Assembly: GCF_018394335.1 (NCBI RefSeq) | Contig: NZ_CP074572.1 | Location: 3,224,001 to 3,288,000 of the forward strand | Reading direction: 5' to 3' | DNA length: 64,000 bases | Source: Shewanella dokdonensis | Lineage (GTDB): Bacteria; Pseudomonadota; Gammaproteobacteria; Enterobacterales; Shewanellaceae | In this document: positions 62,948 to 64,000 of the stretch, piece after piece | How the letters are laid out: each line of letters starts with the position of its first letter | Position numbering within the stretch: the stretch's first letter is position 1 | Position numbers and translations under genes: made by a program | The notes under the pieces: model-generated | The model's database searches: none | Told to the model about the DNA's origin: nothing | What the model saw: only the letters and a program-made list of their open reading frames with translations

Positions 62948-64000
62948 GTGACAACAGCAGTAACGCGCCGTGAACCACGGTTGTATGTCAAAAAGTTCGG
63001 TGGCACATCACTAGGTTCATTGGCGCGTATTGAGGCTGTCGCTGAAAAGCTCACCGAGGCACATCGCCTTGGTGAGCAGCAAGTGGTTGTTTGTTCGGCG
63101 ATGGCCGGAGAAACTAACCGCTTGTATACTCTGGCTCAGCAGTTGGATCGCAACGCCTCGCCTCGTGAACTTGATATGTTGGCCAGCACGGGCGAGCAGG
63201 TGAGCATTGCTTTACTGGCTATCGCCTTGCAGAAACGTGGCATTAATGCCCGTTCGTTGCTAGCAGCGCAAATCCCCATTCATACCTCTGAAAATCATGG
63301 CTCTGCGGCAATTGAGCAGGTAGATCCCCGTTACCTACAACAGTTACTCCAAGCGGGAATCGTCCCGGTAATTGCTGGGTTCCAAGGTATCAATGCCAGT
63401 GGTGATATCACGACTCTTGGCCGAGGTGGCTCAGATACCTCCGCCGTAGCACTCGCGGCAGCATTACAGGCCGATGAATGTCAGATTTTTACGGATGTCG
63501 ATGGCGTATTTACCACTGATCCTGCCATAGAGCCTGCGGCCAGAAGACTGAACGCTATTCGTTTTAACGAAATGTTGGCGCTGGCGCAAAACGGTGCCAA
63601 GGTGTTACATCCAGACTCAGTGGCTACGGCTCAACGCTGTCGTGTCCCGCTTCGTGTGCTTTCCAGTTTTACTCAAGGCTGTGGCACGCTGATTGTGGAA
63701 GATTTGCCATCATCTGCTGCTATTGTGGGCATTGCTATTGCCCATCATCAAGCATTGCTGACTAAAGCTGTTGAGGCCGTAAATCACACATTTCGTCATC
63801 AAATGCAGCAGCTATTGCAGCATTGTGATATTGCTTTTGAGTCTAGTGCTACAACAACGGACGTTTGGTTTGTGGTGGGGCAACAACATATCCCACTACT
63901 GCTTACCGCTATGGAACGACAACCAGAGCGGATCCCGATAAATTGTCAATCATCACTGACCAAACTGTCGCTGGTGGGGAATGTAACATCTTCTTTTACT
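62948..64000 (+). CDS. lysC: Aspartate kinase (3' end outside window)
   Basis: A GTG start with AGAGG upstream opens a frame that runs without a stop to the end of the window, 351 codons. The product phosphorylates aspartate at the head of lysine, threonine and methionine synthesis. The kinase motifs are KKFGGTSLGSLARIE at the N-terminus, CSAMAGETNRL, STGEQVSIALLAIAL, GFQGINASGDITTLGRGGSDTSAVALA and FTDVDGVFTTDP. Downstream of LRVLSSF the regulatory ACT domains begin. It lies 22 bases after alaS, the alaS-lysC order of many gammaproteobacteria in which csrA follows next. Start is inferred from the motif distance. Confidence 0.92.
   Translation, partial: MTTAVTRREPRLYVKKFGGTSLGSLARIEAVAEKLTEAHRLGEQQVVVCSAMAGETNRLYTLAQQLDRNASPRELDMLASTGEQVSIALLAIALQKRGINARSLLAAQIPIHTSENHGSAAIEQVDPRYLQQLLQAGIVPVIAGFQGINASGDITTLGRGGSDTSAVALAAALQADECQIFTDVDGVFTTDPAIEPAARRLNAIRFNEMLALAQNGAKVLHPDSVATAQRCRVPLRVLSSFTQGCGTLIVEDLPSSAAIVGIAIAHHQALLTKAVEAVNHTFRHQMQQLLQHCDIAFESSATTTDVWFVVGQQHIPLLLTAMERQPERIPINCQSSLTKLSLVGNVTSSFT

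Overview
This window looks like a chromosomal core region of a Shewanella-type gammaproteobacterium (inference). The evidence is gene order: xseB-ispA-dxs / pomAB-thiI, gcvA-(hydrolase)-DUF423-rlmM, ppnN-xni, a porin followed by phoB-phoR-pstS, barA / rlmD-relA-mazG-pyrG-eno-ftsB-ispD-ispF-truD-surE-pcm-nlpD-rpoS, mutS / recA-recX-alaS-lysC. Gene density is high, with short intergenic spaces and roughly balanced base composition. I see no insertion sequence, prophage, CRISPR array, rRNA or tRNA gene.

Layout. 1-3.3 kb: end of a RimK-like ATP-grasp gene, a diguanylate cyclase and a patatin-like phospholipase. 3.4-6.4 kb: isoprenoid operon xseB-ispA-dxs on the minus strand. 6.6-8.5 kb: sodium-type flagellar stator pomAB behind a flagellar sigma-28 promoter. 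8.6-10.1 kb: thiI. 10.2-13.0 kb: LysR / universal stress protein / MFS module. 13.3-16.4 kb: gcvA, hydrolase, DUF423, rlmM. 16.4-23.7 kb: metabolic and housekeeping genes (NAD-type isocitrate dehydrogenase, S9 peptidase, DUF3192, xni, ppnN). 23.7-27.6 kb: a GGDEF protein and a TPR protein with a degenerate GGDEF-like tail. 27.7-30.5 kb: M61 peptidase and rdgC. 30.7-35.2 kb: phosphate-starvation cluster (porin, phoB, phoR, pstS) with Pho boxes. 35.2-38.7 kb: LysR, SOS-controlled recN, yjaG. 38.7-41.5 kb: hybrid kinase BarA. 41.6-49.3 kb: rlmD, relA, mazG, pyrG, eno. 49.4-55.5 kb: ftsB to rpoS. 55.5-64 kb: mutS, recA, recX, alaS and the start of an aspartate kinase.

The most striking property is technical. 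Thirteen otherwise well-conserved genes are interrupted by 16 frameshifts, and adding one base repairs every one, nearly always in a short homopolymer. The affected genes include alaS, which is essential in known bacteria, plus thiI, rlmD, xni, phoR and gcvA. After repair all 13 have whole-codon lengths, and those with a familiar family length fall within it. Homopolymer undercalling in the assembly is by far the simplest explanation. I label these genes 'pseudogene' only because the bases as given do not encode an intact protein.

The most interesting biology is regulatory. The alaS leader has a strong promoter whose -10 box lies in an 8-bp inverted repeat flanking the likely transcription start, followed directly by an intrinsic-terminator-like hairpin before the start codon. 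A second terminator-like hairpin sits just upstream of eno. Other clear sites are a sigma-28 promoter for pomAB, Pho boxes at phoB and pstS, tandem LexA boxes at recN, a LexA box filling the recA promoter spacer, and a CTAAT palindrome at gcvA. I did not find a convincing new multi-gene system.
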